Positions 1-10,900 of a stretch of 64,000 bases of DNA are shown here, piece after piece. Source of the stretch: Multifurca ochricompacta (Eukaryota > Basidiomycota > Agaricomycetes > Russulales > Russulaceae); the NCBI GenBank assembly GCA_022496185.1, contig WTXG01000204.1:1-64000 (forward strand), read 5' to 3'. The first letter of the stretch is position 1. Every line of letters begins with the position of its first letter. The notes beneath the pieces are model-generated. The model did no database searches, had not been told where the DNA came from, and saw only the letters and a program-made list of their open reading frames with translations. The translations under genes and the position numbers were made by a program.

Positions 1-186
1 TAATAATGTCAATTGGGTCAGTGGTTCATGATATATAAAATGTTTTGTGAAGCATTATCATTGGAACAGTTTTGTGGCTGACATGTGAGATGACAAAACC
101 AGTATCTGGTGGTCATGCAAATGCATTGACAGTCATGTGACAATGTTTAATAAGTTAAACATACACCAAATAATCATTAACAACAC

Positions 187-407
187 TTGCTTCTTACCAT
201 GCATGCCCTCTCTGCTGCCAAAAGGACTCACATCATCTCCCTCCTCACTTCAGGCAAATCTGCCCATGAAGTGTCAACTATGACTGGGCATGGCACTGTT
301 ATCATCTCCAGATGTGTCATAAATACTGCCCTTACCATCCCAAGTCAAATGGAGGGAGACCAAGGAGGCTGACAGAGAGAAATGGTCAGCATGCTGTTTG
401 CCTTATC
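187..407 (+). pseudogene. Tc1-like transposase N-terminal helix-turn-helix fragment, left arm of FB1
   Basis: The reading frame contains AKRTHIISLLTSGKSAHEV, the first helix-turn-helix of Tc1-like transposases, which binds the terminal inverted repeats. It runs to a stop at 370-372 after GDQGG. The second half of the DNA-binding domain (GRPRRLTERNGQHAV-like) is in another frame, so a frameshift lies near 330-360. A solo LTR enters at 408. No DDE catalytic segment follows. A mirrored copy lies at 1276-1658. Confidence 0.6.
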
Positions 408-900
408 TGTTGACATGGCATGTGTCTTGAGGTGCTTCAGGCATCTGGGTTAGGGTCTAAGCTGTGCAAGATTAGATTAGATAAAGATTCGGACTTTCGG
501 ACTTTTTACCATATCATTATTACTTTCTTTCTCGCGATGCGCAGCAGCTGACTGATGTACCTTAGTAATCCTGTGTAGCATGTGATATCTTACTGGCCAA
601 TGGCCTTTGTCCCTCAGTACTACATTCTAGCGCATTCCATTGCACACAGACCATCCTTTGGTAGTATATAAGGTGGTCTATTTCGTCTCTTACACTTCAG
701 AGTTTCCTTCACCTCTGAAGTGTAAGTCCCATTCTCTACTTACTACTTTACCTTTAACTAACCGTCTCCTGTAGATAACTTGTTCTAGGTGTGTAGTATA
801 GTAATATAGAGTTTCCTTCACCTCTGAAGTATAACTTGTTCTAGCCTTACATGCTAACCACAAACAGTCAGTATCACTGCGTGCACATGCCTGTTCATCA
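408..900 (+). mobile_element. Solo copia LTR (Lc) in FB1, TSD TTATC
   Basis: The 493-bp LTR starts TGTTGACATGG and ends CCTGTTCATCA. It is flanked by TTATC at 403-407 and 901-905. The uninterrupted site is visible in the opposite arm of FB1 (about 1440), which proves the boundaries. It has a TATA box (TATATAAG near 668) and the twin module common to Lc LTRs: exon-like block, intron-like block starting GTAAGT, then a second copy of the joined exons. Here the second exon is ATAACTTGTTCTAG in both copies. Confidence 0.92.
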
Positions 901-1275
901 TTATCTCCTCTGGCAGGGCAGACACAGATGTGGAAGTGACTAGAGCACTTCAGAAGTTGTTAATGGGTTCCTCTATCAACATACAATGCCCATCCATCCT
1001 CCCATCAAATTTTCAAGTCATACCTGGCCCCTCCCATATCATACACCCCCATTCCATCATAAGTGCAATAGGCCACAAAACCATTCTAATGACATTGCTA
1101 CACAAACCATTTTATATATCATGCACCACTGACTCAATTGACATTAGTATAGGCTCTAATTGAAGCTTAGATGCTACACTATCATCTATCAATTTCTACT
1201 GAGTTTGGAAATTATTCTCATTGTGTGGTAGGTCAATCTCTTCAGGATGGCCAAACATTGGAATGATTATGTGGG

Positions 1276-1658
1276 TTACAGTATGATGGAACAGGGGTGT
1301 AAGATATGGGAGGGGCCAGGTATGACTTGAAAATTTGATGGGAGGATGGATGGGCATTGTATGTTGATAGAGGAACCCATTAACAACTTCTGAAGTGCTC
1401 TAGTCACTTCCACATCTGTGTCTGCCCTGCCAGAGGAGATAAGGCAAACAGCATGCTGACCATTTCTCTCTGTCAGCCTCCTTGGTCTCCCTCCATTTGA
1501 CTTGGGATGGTAAGGGCAGTATTTATGACACATCTGGAGATGATAACAGTGCCATGCCCAGTCATAGTTGACACTTCATGGACAGATTTGCCTGAAGTGA
1601 GGAGGGAGATGATGTGAGTCCTTTTGGCAGCAGAGAGGGCATGCATGGTAAGAAGCAA
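1276..1658 (-). pseudogene. Tc1-like transposase N-terminal fragment, right arm of FB1
   Basis: Mirror copy of the left-arm fragment, not interrupted by an LTR. Two overlapping frames together give the bipartite Tc1-type DNA-binding domain. One frame has AKRTHIISLLTSGKSVHEV. The other has SNGGRPRRLTERNGQH and later ADTDVEVTRALQKLL. A frameshift separates them near 1500-1530. There is no catalytic DDE domain. It is a relic kept as the arm of an inverted repeat. Confidence 0.6.
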
Positions 1659-1978
1659 GTGTTGTTGATGATTATTTGGTGTATGTTTAACTTATTAAAC
1701 ATTGTCACATGACTGTCAATGCATTTGCATGACCACCAGATACTGGTTTTGTCATCTCACATGTCAGCCACAAAACTGTTCCAATGATAATGCTTCACAG
1801 AACATTTTATATATCATGAACCACTGACCCAATTGACATTATTATAGGCTCTAATTGAAGCTTAGATGCTACAGTATCCTCTACCAATTTCTACTAAGTT
1901 TGGAAATTATTCTCATTGTGTGGTAGGTCAATCTCTTCAGGATGGCCAAACATTGGAATGGTTTTGTGGGTTACTGTA

Positions 1979-2183
1979 AGTGTCTGATCATAGAGATAAG
2001 AAGATAACAGATAAGAGCAAAGTAAACAATGGTAAGCATGTGGCAATCAAGGACAAGCAAAGGGTCACAGGGACAAGTCACAGGGATAAGCATAAGAGGG
2101 GGATGTGATCAGAAAGTGTAGAAGAGAAGGGTCTGCATTAGGAAGAGTAAAGAAAAGAGGGTCACTGGGCAAGGGCTGTAACA
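1979..2183 (-). mobile_element. Gyp-1 3' LTR remnant (Lg family), cut by FB1
   Basis: The 205 bp match the inner part of the Gyp-5 LTR, including GTGTCTGRTCATARAGATAAG and the end GGGCTGTAACA. FB1 inserted at the TA at 1977-1978, so the rest of the LTR lies left of the window. On the minus strand the base just before the LTR is preceded by the purine tract AGAAGAGGGGGTGA (2184-2197), the plus-strand primer of this family. Confidence 0.85.
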
Positions 2184-2475
2184 TCACCCCCTCTTCTGGT
2201 TCTAGCAGACCCAGCTAGAAACATGCACCATCATCATCCTGTACCAGGTCCAGGTAGTCATCTGCTACATTACTATCATCCATGGTGTATGTGTCTTGGA
2301 CTGGGCACTGGTGGGTATGCAGGAACCCATATGGGCTGCAACAACCACATTGGTTACACATATTGTAGATGGGGCAATTGATCTCTCAATGGCTGGCATT
2401 GTGAGTAAGGCACTTGCCACACCATCCTGATGGATTGATGATAGAGGGGTTACTCCCATGTGGTGGAATATGCAG

Positions 2476-3618
2476 CAAGGTCACAGGGACAAGGTCTAAG
2501 TTGATCTTGGGTCAAAGTGCTCAATAAGTCACCCCAATGCAGACCAGTCCTCACAAGGTTCCATGTACACTACCCAGAAGGCAATGCACCAAGTAGGACA
2601 GTTTGGGTGTTGAGACACAGGGAAGGGAAGACAAATCAAGTCCACTAGGCTTCTGATTGTCACAGGAGCTCAAGATGGGGAACATCTGAGCAAGACTAGC
2701 TACTGTCACGAACTGACACCCTAGAGACCTCCTGACCCCCTAGAAATCTCTGGACACTCCCAGAGACCCTGCAGAACCCTCAGAAATGAAGATAACCCTA
2801 GATTAAGACCAGAAAGGGGCCGGTCCGGACCAGGGCCAGACTCCTGCCAAATTGGAGACCTGTGGGAAGAGTACTAACAGAACCCCACACTGCCCAAACA
2901 GTAGCCTACAAACTGTGGACTGCGGATTCCTAACCCCAAAGAGTGGGGCTATTCTCATTGGTGGATCAATGGGGAGTTAAAGCGAAGTTAACCTCCCCTA
3001 AAGTAGTGCACAGACCAAAGTCCTGGTTGTAGTTATGTATATAAACCCTTTTGGAATAGAATGGACAGCTCCAGACTGTCCACTTGTGATCCAGTACCTG
3101 GTTACCTAGGAGATTAGCCCCACATTGTGGAAGGCTTCTCATCCCTTGCCTCTGAGCTGTTCGCTTCGTCTCCCTGCACTTTCCCCCTCACTCTCACTCT
3201 TTTCCCCACTTCCAAAAATCATCCCTCTTGCATACAACCCACTGTCCAGGCAGTCGACAGTGAGTTGTAACAGCTACAGTATATATACACATTCTGACAG
3301 CTTAGTCATCCAGGTACTATCTAACCACCTGTGGTTCTAGACATGTGACTATGGAACCTTCTATCAGAACCAGCACCACCATCTTCCCACATCAACTAAG
3401 GTTCCACAGCCTTCTGAACATGAGGCATCAAACCTTACAGTCACATGATCTTCTTCTTACCTCATGCTGTTACTTCTGATCTTCTGCATGGGACTTCTGA
3501 CTAATCCTTTGGCGCTCTCCACTCTTTGGGTGTTAACCCTCATGAGGCAGACCAAATGCTTCACAGACATCATTCTTGCTGGGTCCCATGCATCTGGCCA
3601 TGTAATGCTGGGCAGGTC
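2476..3618. other. Unrecognised insertion in Gyp-1 ORF3, holding a solo Lx LTR
   Basis: Comparison with Gyp-5 shows that ORF3 continuity breaks at about 2475 and resumes at about 3619. After removal of the solo LTR (2704-3272), about 570 bp remain: 2476-2703 and 3278-3618. I see no long ORF, no clear terminal inverted repeats and no matching sequence elsewhere in the window. It could be a small non-autonomous element or filler DNA. Confidence 0.45.
2704..3272 (+). mobile_element. Solo Lx-family LTR, TSD GCTAC
   Basis: The 569-bp LTR starts TGTCACGAACTGACACC and ends GTGAGTTGTAACA, flanked by GCTAC at 2699-2703 and 3273-3277. A TATA-like TATATAAACC stretch is near 3040. Related copies lie at 32359-40374 (split by Gyp-5) and 55550-56035 (minus). 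In the last copy a purine tract next to the LTR shows the family belongs to an LTR retrotransposon, whose coding part is not in this window. Confidence 0.88.
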
Positions 3619-4612
3619 ATGACAAATGTAGGTTGCTGCAGCAGTGTCAACACCACTTATGGTTGAGTGGACACACCCAACTCAGGTGATACTTGCTATT
3701 GCAGCACCAGCACAGCTTGTTGTCAGGGTTTTCATGCAGATGCAGCACCTCAAAATGGTTGGGCAGCAGCATGGGCACTGTGCCCAAGGATCATGGGGGG
3801 AGGGGTCAAGAGTATGTATCAGCATACCTCTCCACAATTGTCTGATAAGCATCTCCCAGTTCTAACTGCTTCCTAATGTTCCCCAGCTCCTGTTCCACCT
3901 GGAACATTCCACTTGTCAACCTTGTCATTTGTTTGGTGTACTCTCAATACTGTTGATTGAGAGTGGTGCACAGCTTGAGTGTCTTCTGCAGCCTCATGAC
4001 CTCAGCCTTAAGGCAAGGTAGGCACATGTCATTCATCACCTCATTGATGGCAAAGGCACAGGGGTTGTTGGCTGCCAAGTGTTGGAGCTGTTTGTCACTC
4101 ATTGTGTGGTGGAGGCATCCCATTTCGCTCTCCTCTAGATAGACTGGTGCACTGTATACCAGACCATCCTTTTTCAAACAACCTGCCATGTCCATTCCTC
4201 CATTTGTGCAGAAGATGTACTTTGCCAAGACTTTGGTACCATTGGCAGTGGGTATTTTGAGGGGGAAGAACATGGAGGAATTTGGGTTGTTGGTGAAGAA
4301 GGGGAAGTTGGGAGCCTCATCATCTTGGTCCATGTTGAGGAGGTCATTGGGATGAGGTTCTTCAGAATGGTTGAAGTCATTGTCAGGGCTTGGGGATTGG
4401 TTCTTGACACAAGCTTCTGTGGCTTCATAGTTGATAGGGGAGATAGGGCAGGAGGAAGGGTGAGCAGTGGGGAAAGCATCAATGGTGGCATTGGCAGCAA
4501 TGGGGAAGTTGGTGATGGAAGACATAGTAGAGGTTTGGTTGTTAGAATGTTGCTGTGGGAGCATGTACTGGGGAAATAGGTCAGATCAAGAGTCTCCTCC
4601 TTTTAACTGTCT

Positions 4613-6022
4613 TTGGGCACTTGGGGATGTTGTAAATGGAACTCTTCAATTAGGGTCAGTGCAAAGATGTTTTCCACAGGTTCCCACAAGTTGTCAGAGT
4701 CTGGGAATCCCTGCCATTTAATCAGGTAATGAAGCTTACATCCTCATCCCCTTTGCACCAAGTCTAGAATGCACTCCACTTCCCACTCCACTTCTCCATC
4801 AATAAGGTCAGGTGGTGGTCTTGGGAAGTTTTCCCCATGGATGGAAGTTTCTTTGTAGGGTGTCAGAAGCTTCACATGAAAAACAGGGTGGATCTTCCAT
4901 GTTGGGGGGAGTTCAAGTTCATAAGAGATGTCTGACAGTTTTTGTTTGATATGAAAGGGTCTGTGACATTGGGGCACTAGCTTGGCTGTGGGGTGTGATG
5001 TGTGAATGTTCTTTCCTTCAAGCCAGACCTGGTCATTGGTCTGATAAGGTGTGAATTTGGAGGGCTGTGCAGATAGAATTTGCTGTGCTTTTAGAAGGTT
5101 CTCATAGGTGGATTGTCATAAGGATTGCCATTGGTCAATATGCTGAGATACTGAGGGGATGTTTGTTGGCTTGTTGGCCCATGTAGTGTCATTCCATTTG
5201 GCCATGAATTGTGGGCAAATTCTGCTGTTGAGAGCCAGTTGGCCCAATTGTCTTGTCTCCCATTGCACCAGAACCACAGATATTGTTCCAACCATTGGTT
5301 AGTTCATTCTGATTGTCCATCCATCTGTGGGTGATATGCTGTGGAGATGTTCTGTGCAATGTCCAACTTCTTACACAGAGCCCTAGCAAATGTTGACATA
5401 AACTGAGTGTTGTTGTTACAGCCCTTGCCTAGCAACCCTCTTTTCTTCACTCTCCCCAACCTGAATCCTTCCCCCCACTTATGCTACACTTCTTGATTAT
5501 GTCTCCTTCCTGGGACCCTTCACATGCCCTGCTCCCATCCCCATGACTATGTTTGGACTTGTTGACTTAGTATTTACCTACAATTGTTCTCTTATCTCCT
5601 TATCTTTATGACCAGACACTTACTTAATCCCCTATCAGAAGCCAGGCTTTATGCCCTCCACTTTCGTATGTTTGGGCCCACTTGACTCCATGATTCTTAT
5701 CTTGTAGACACCCATTTGATTACATATATAAGTCCACTGTATCTACACTGTAGACCTTAGACTCGACTTATTGAATACATTGGTGCTTGTCTTCTGGACA
5801 TTCCCTTTGAACTTTGACTCATCTATCTCAGTGCTTCTGGCATCCCTCCACTCAACATCATCTTAGGGAACAGCCCCTCTGACTTTGACTCATCCCTTAT
5901 TGCTCCAAGAGGTCTTATTGACCTCTTACCTGATCACAAACGAATGCTGTCACACAAGTCATGTGGAATGTCCTGCACCAGGCGTAACAGTTGTGATCAG
6001 AGATGATCTTCTGGGGTAGTCC
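4613..6022 (-). pseudogene. Gyp-1 pol remnant: integrase C-terminal half and chromodomain
   Basis: Minus-strand fragments encode the end of the gypsy integrase (SDISYELELPPTWKIHPVFH near 4860-4940) and a chromodomain (KLHYLIKWQGFPDSDN near 4680-4740). Pol stops at 4613. A solo Lg LTR (5414-5989) interrupts the integrase core. Gyp-2 inserted at 6028 after ATAGT (6023-6027), and the upstream protease, RT and RNase H were lost with the other end of Gyp-2. Several TGA stops and frameshifts make it non-functional. In this family the chromodomain is expected to direct integration toward marked chromatin. Confidence 0.8.
5414..5989 (+). mobile_element. Solo Lg gypsy LTR in Gyp-1 integrase, TSD GTTGT
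   Basis: The 576-bp LTR runs TGTTACAGCCC...GGCGTAACA, flanked by GTTGT at 5409-5413 and 5990-5994. It has the family TATA element and, downstream, AGACTCGACTT, the predicted transcript start and self-primer. It is oriented opposite to Gyp-1. Confidence 0.92.
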
Positions 6023-6027
6023 ATAGT

Positions 6028-7119
6028 TGTTATGACCAGTACCCAGCCTACCTCTTTTCTTTGACCTGCATGATGCAGACCCCTCCATTCCATCCTCCCT
6101 GTCTTTCTTGATCATGTCTCCTTCCTATGTCCCCCCATGTGCCTCATCCCTGTGACTATGCTTTGCTCATATTTGCTCCTTGTTTGTTTATGTCTGTTCC
6201 CTTATCAGCTTATCTCTTTATCTTATGAACCAGACACTTACTTAATTCCCTATCAGAAGCCAGGCTTTATGCCCTCCATTTCTGGATATTCAGGCCCACT
6301 TGACTCCATGCTTCTTTATTAGATAATCACCACTTCCCTTATGTATATTGTTGACACAGGATGTGTCTGGAGATGCTTCAGGCATCTAAGGGTCGCTTCA
6401 GCTGTAGATTAGATTAGATTAGATTCCGGAGTATCGGACTTTTTATGTTATCTTTATTACATTTTTTCTCATTTTACTCAGCTGATTAGTGATGGACTTA
6501 GTAATGTGCAGTATAGCATGTGATTCTCTTCTGGCCAATGGCCTTTATCCCTCTTTGTTTATTGTCCAGCACTTGTGGACTCATTCCCAGTGCACACAGA
6601 CCATTTCCCTTGGTATATAAGGGTGTCTGTTTCATCTCTTTCACTTCAGAGTTCTTCTAACCTCTGAAGTGTAAGTTCCCTTTACTTTACTCTCTCACTA
6701 CCTATAGACTAACCTATTATATTAGACTTGTCTTTATCTAGGTGTGTAGATAGTAATATAGAGTTCTTCTAACCTCTGAAGTACTTGTCTTTATCTAGCC
6801 TAACCCGCTACTAACCACAGTCAGTACAACCAGCAGCATGATTGTTCAACATATATAAGTCTGTAGTATCTGCCTTGTAAACCTCAGACTCAACTTATTG
6901 AATACATCAGTGTTTGTCTTCTGGACAGTCCCCTTTCAACCTCAACTTAGTTGTCTCAGTGCTTCTGGCACTTTCCACTTAACATTGTCATAGGGAGCAG
7001 CCCCTTTGACTTTGACTCACCCTGTCTAAACTCCAAGAAGTCTTATTGGCTTCTTACCCAAAACCCTTGAACAAAGCTGTCACACAAGTCATGTGGAACA
7101 TCCCACACTGGATGTAACA
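6028..7119 (+). mobile_element. Gyp-2 5' LTR (Lg), split by a copia LTR
   Basis: Starts TGTTATGACC at 6028 after ATAGT and ends GGATGTAACA at 7119. A solo Lc LTR (6349-6851) and its TSD interrupt it. Removal leaves about 584 bp, the normal family length. Two nt inside begins AAGTCAAGTCT (7122-7132), the self-primer binding site. The matching R sequence here is AGACTCAACTT, with two mismatches, explicable by CpG decay of an ancestral AGACTCGACTT / AAGTCGAGTCT pair. Confidence 0.87.
6349..6851 (+). mobile_element. Solo copia LTR (Lc), TSD TATAT
   Basis: The 503-bp LTR runs TGTTGACACAGG...TTGTTCAACA, flanked by TATAT at 6344-6348 and 6852-6856. TATA box at 6614-6620. Predicted start AGAG at 6648, 34 nt downstream. 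Exon 1 is 6648-6670, intron 1 is 6671-6725 (GTAAGT...TTAG, 55 nt, with GACTAAC), exon 2 is 6726-6741. The second copy at 6760-6798 equals exon 1 plus exon 2 exactly. Confidence 0.93.
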
Positions 7120-7164
7120 TCAAGTCAAGTCTCTTTCCATTGTGGCTCCTACCAGCCACAGTCA

Positions 7165-7668
7165 TGTAGAACAGGCATGTGCGCAGCATACTGACTGTGG
7201 TGGTTAGCATGTGAGGCTAGAAAGACAAGTTATACTTCAGAGGTGAAGAAAACTCTATTATACTATACTACACACCTAGAAAGACAAGTTATCTACATGA
7301 GACGGTTAGTCAAAGGTAAGGTAGTAAGTAAGAGAGATGGGACTTACACTTCAGAGGTGAAGAAAACTCTGAAGTGTAGGAGATGAAACAGACACCCTTA
7401 TATACTCTTCAAGGGATGGTCTGTGCACTGGGAATAAGTCCACAAGTGCCGGACAAAGTCCAAACAATAAACATGAGGGAGAAAGGCCATTGGCCATTAC
7501 AGAAATCACATGTTACATGGTGCATCAGTCAGCTACTGCGGAATGTGAGAAAGAAAGTAATAATGATAATGTAAAAAGTCTGAAACTCCGGTATCTAATC
7601 TAATCTACAAGTAGCTAATCTAATCACCTGATGCCTGAAGCATCACCGAACATCTTCTGTGTTCAACA
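7165..7668 (-). repeat. Cop-1 3' LTR
   Basis: 504 bp, plus-strand TGTAGAACAGG...GTGTTCAACA. Read on the minus strand it has a (GATTA)n-rich U3, a TATA box, and the exon-intron-exon plus spliced-copy module. Exon 2 is ATAACTTGTCTTTCTAG in both copies. Confidence 0.95.
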
Positions 7669-7907
7669 TCCCTCCATGCTGAAGGCATCTGGTCATAAGT
7701 GGAAATGAGTTGAATGAGCACATCGCCAGAGATCCAACTTCTCTAACTCTCAAGTGTGAGGAGAGCATGGTGTTCAGAGGCATATTGCGGTGATTCGCTT
7801 ATGCAAACTGAAACCATACACACCTCTTGCATCACTCTCGAAGTTGAGAACTTTGCTCATGGTGGGAAAGTGAAACTGGTATTCAAAGTCTCCAAATTCC
7901 AGCTCTC

Positions 7908-10900
7908 TCATTCCAGTATGAGTCCTAGTCCATTGACCATGGTTTCAAACAATGCTCTTGGTAGAGACTTAGTGAAGCCATCTGCCAGCATCTCACCTGT
8001 GGGAGTATGCACTAACTCAATTACATGCGATTCAATGTACCCCCTAATGGCATGGTACTTGATAGGTATATGCTTTGACTGCCTTCCTGTGACTGGGTTT
8101 AATGCCAAATCCATGGCACCCTTATTGTCACAATGGAGTAGTATAGGGGAGGATACCTCATACCCTAATTCCTCCATAAAAGTCCTATACCATGCAGCCT
8201 GATTTGCAGCCTCAGAGAGGCTCATGTATTCGGCTTCAGTGGTGGACTGTGCTACTGTTTTCTGCTTTCTGGAGCACCAGGATATGGCACCATTAGCTAA
8301 GAAAAACACGTAGCCTGAGGTAGAGCGGCAGTCCTCTTGATCTCCCCATGAGGAATCTGCAAAGCCATGAAGGCCACTCTCCCCATTCCCTCCAGAATAC
8401 CACAACTTGCAGTCTTTTGTACTATTAAGATACTTTAAGACATATTTTGCAAGTCGCATATGATCTTGAGAGGGGTTGGAAGTGTACTGACTAAGGCGCG
8501 CCACAGCAAAACTGATATCGGGTCTGCTTCCAATCTGCACCCATAGCAGAGACCCCATCAACTGTTGGTACTTCTTTATTTCAGAAGTAGATGCCTGGCC
8601 TTCAAATTTGACCAGATGTACATCAGCGCCAGAGGGGAGAGGAGTATATACTCGGTTGGAATCCCTCATCCCAAACTTCTCAATAATAGATAAAATGTAG
8701 GCTGCTTGGTCAATTTCCAGTGTCTTTTTAGGACAATCCCTGGTGATGTTAACTCCAAGGTATGACTGGATTTCTCCCAAGTCAGTCATCTCATATCGAC
8801 TAGATAGAGATGACTTCAGCCACGTTATCTTATCATTGGAAGATCCAAGTATAGTGATGTCATCTACATAAAGAATGACATAAAGTGAATCATCCCCCTC
8901 CTTTTGATGAAACACATATACTCCTGCATCAGAGTACATCCGAGTAAAGCCTAGTTCATTGAGAACTCCATGGAATTGTAAGTTCCATGCTCAGGAGGCT
9001 TGTTTGAGGCCATATAGTGCTTTTTGTAGCCTACAAACTTTGGACTCTTGCCCAGCAATGACAAAACCCATTGGTTGCTCCATATAAATTTCCTCATCCA
9101 GATTGCCATGTAGGAATGCCGATTTGACATCCATCTGGTGGATTTCCCAATCCTCTAGCGTAGCTAGCACTAGTAACAATCTAAGTAATTCAAATCTGGC
9201 GACTGGGGAAAAAGTTTCGTCGAAGTCCACTCCTTCTACTTGGGTGAACCCTTTTGCCACGAGTCTAGCACAAAACCGTCCATCTGGTTTCAGCTTAAAA
9301 ACCCATTTTGATTTGACAGCCTTTCTTCCTTTTGGAAGATCCTCAAGGCGCCACACATTAAGTTTATCTAAGGCATCAATTTCATATTTACATGCCTCAA
9401 GCCATTCATTGGCATTGTCAGACTGCATTGCCTCCTGAAAAGTCAGGGGATCCCTATAAGAGACTCCTGCAGCATTTAGCAACTCCATATGCCCAAGTCT
9501 GGATGAACCCTCCACGAACTCAGCATTATCCTCATTATAAAATTGAGGATTCATGCGACATGAACGTTTGGGCCACGCAGTGTCAAGATCTATATCTTCC
9601 TGCACTGCCCTGTCACGTTGCTGAGAGCGCGGACTTTCCCTAGTAAAAATTGGTTGGGGAAGTCTGCCAACATTCTTCTTAGATTGTCTTTTGTTACGGG
9701 GTCTCTGGGGGAGTTCAGATGGTTCCAAGATTTGGGAAGGGGGCGTCTGATAGATAGTTTGATCGTGTGTGTCAACTTCATTTTCAGGTGTGCTAGGCTC
9801 AGGATTTAATTGAGGAGGTTCCACTACCTCCTGTTCCTCAACCTCGGCTTCCTTATCTTCAGGAGCCTGAGGAACTGTGGCTATTGCTGGTTGAGGCTGG
9901 ACAGGCCTCTCAACTTCTAAGACAAAAGGCGTTACTTTTTCCTTTTGTTTTCCCTTGCTGTCCTTGGCAAGGTTGGATGGAAAGGACCCTTCATCAAATG
10001 TCACATCTCTTGACAATACGAAGGATCGAGTATGCATATCCCAAAGAACATATCCTTTAGAGTGGGGTGCATACCCGACAAAGACTGTTTCTCTGGCTTT
10101 GTGATCCAGTTTACATCTTTTATCCTCTGGGACAGTGTAATAGGCTAAACAGCCAAATATTTTAAAGTAGGAGACATCTGGAATGTCCCCATCCAGAAGC
10201 TCAAGCGGTGTCCTCCACTTATTTGAACAGATAGGTGTTCTGTTGTATATGTGACAGGCTGTTCGCACTGCACATTCCCAGAAACCAAGGGAAAGACCAG
10301 CATGATGTAGCATACTGGTAGCCTTTTCCATGATGGTTCTGTTGAACCTTTCAGCCCTTCCATTTTGTTGTGGGGAATATGGCATTGTCAATTTATGCTC
10401 TATGCCAGCCTTCTCAAGAATTGACTTCAGCTCCCTATTTACAAATTCGCCACCTCGGTCTGTGTGTAAGGTCTTTATTTTCCTGTCTGTTTTATTTTCC
10501 AGGAATGCCTTAACATTACAGAACACCGATGTAAATTCACTTTTAGCTTTCATAGCAACAACTAAAGCAGTCCTGCTAAAGTCATCTATGAAAGTGGTGA
10601 AGTATAGGTTCCCTTGAATTGAAGTTGATTGCAAAGGACCAACTAGGTCACTATGAATGACTTCCAAGGGTGCTGAAGCTCTCTTTTGAGAGGGAGGGAA
10701 TGGAAGATGGTGTGATTTTCCCATTTCACAGCCATAACACAGCTTGTCTTCCACTTGGCTATTATCAATACTAAGGCCTTTTACAGCCTTAGGAGCATGT
10801 CTTTTAAGGGCCTCTTTTGACATATGACCCATGTGCAAATGCCAGGTATCAAGGCTACTTGATGCAGTTTTGTGGGAGGCAGTATTTAGATTCTGCATAG

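Larger units (their letters stand above)
1..1976. mobile_element. FB1: palindromic Tc1/mariner-like (foldback) element, left end outside window
   Basis: The element is a long imperfect palindrome. Positions 1-407 reappear as reverse complement at about 1440-1846, and 901-1045 pairs with 1295-1440. The right end reads GTGGGTTACTG followed by TA (1977-1978), the Tc1-type CAGT terminus and TA target. The flank from 1979 continues a gypsy LTR, so FB1 inserted in that LTR. Both arms encode pieces of a Tc1-like DNA-binding domain. The centre (about 1068-1282) is a second copy of the terminal sequence 1760-1976. No catalytic domain is present, so mobility would need a transposase supplied in trans. 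The left terminus lies before base 1. Confidence 0.75.
2215..4564 (-). pseudogene. Gyp-1 accessory 3' ORF (ORF3): coiled-coil and zinc-knuckle protein, interrupted
   Basis: Starts MLPQQHSNNQ at 4564, 49 nt after the pol stop, and reads 206 codons to a stop at 3944. Beyond it the frame continues as a degraded zinc-knuckle region (CWCCNSKYHLSWVC near 3720-3760). An insertion (about 2476-3618) splits the knuckle region. The end, NVADDYLDLVQDDDGACF, stops at 2215. The best conserved part contains FPFFTNNPNSSM and KYIFCTNGGMDMAGC. The same protein lies between pol and the 3' LTR in Gyp-4 and Gyp-5. Its function is unknown. The knuckles suggest nucleic acid binding. I know of no standard retrotransposon protein with this architecture at this position. 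Confidence 0.75.

Noticed and set aside
460..500. Telomeric or microsatellite origin of the GATTA repeats
   Set aside because: The repeats occur at a fixed place in every Lc LTR, so they belong to the LTR.
408..905. CRISPR array or tandem regulatory repeats for the repeated Lc modules
   Set aside because: There are only two copies per LTR, separated by a unique spacer with splice signals. The layout is that of a spliced copy, and the LTRs themselves are dispersed.
4467..4721. Plus-strand ORFs at 4325-4721
   Set aside because: They are antisense to ORF3 and the chromodomain of Gyp-1 and have no match to any element frame.
7383..7574. Small ORFs repeated at 7383-7574 and 13409-13600
   Set aside because: They lie in the two LTRs of Cop-1, antisense to the promoter, so they repeat only because the LTRs are identical.
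9103..9438. Open frames antisense to copia gag-pol (also at 44416-44730, 10330-10617, 45610-45909)
   Set aside because: They mirror long conserved pol frames on the other strand. Their similarity between copies follows from pol conservation.
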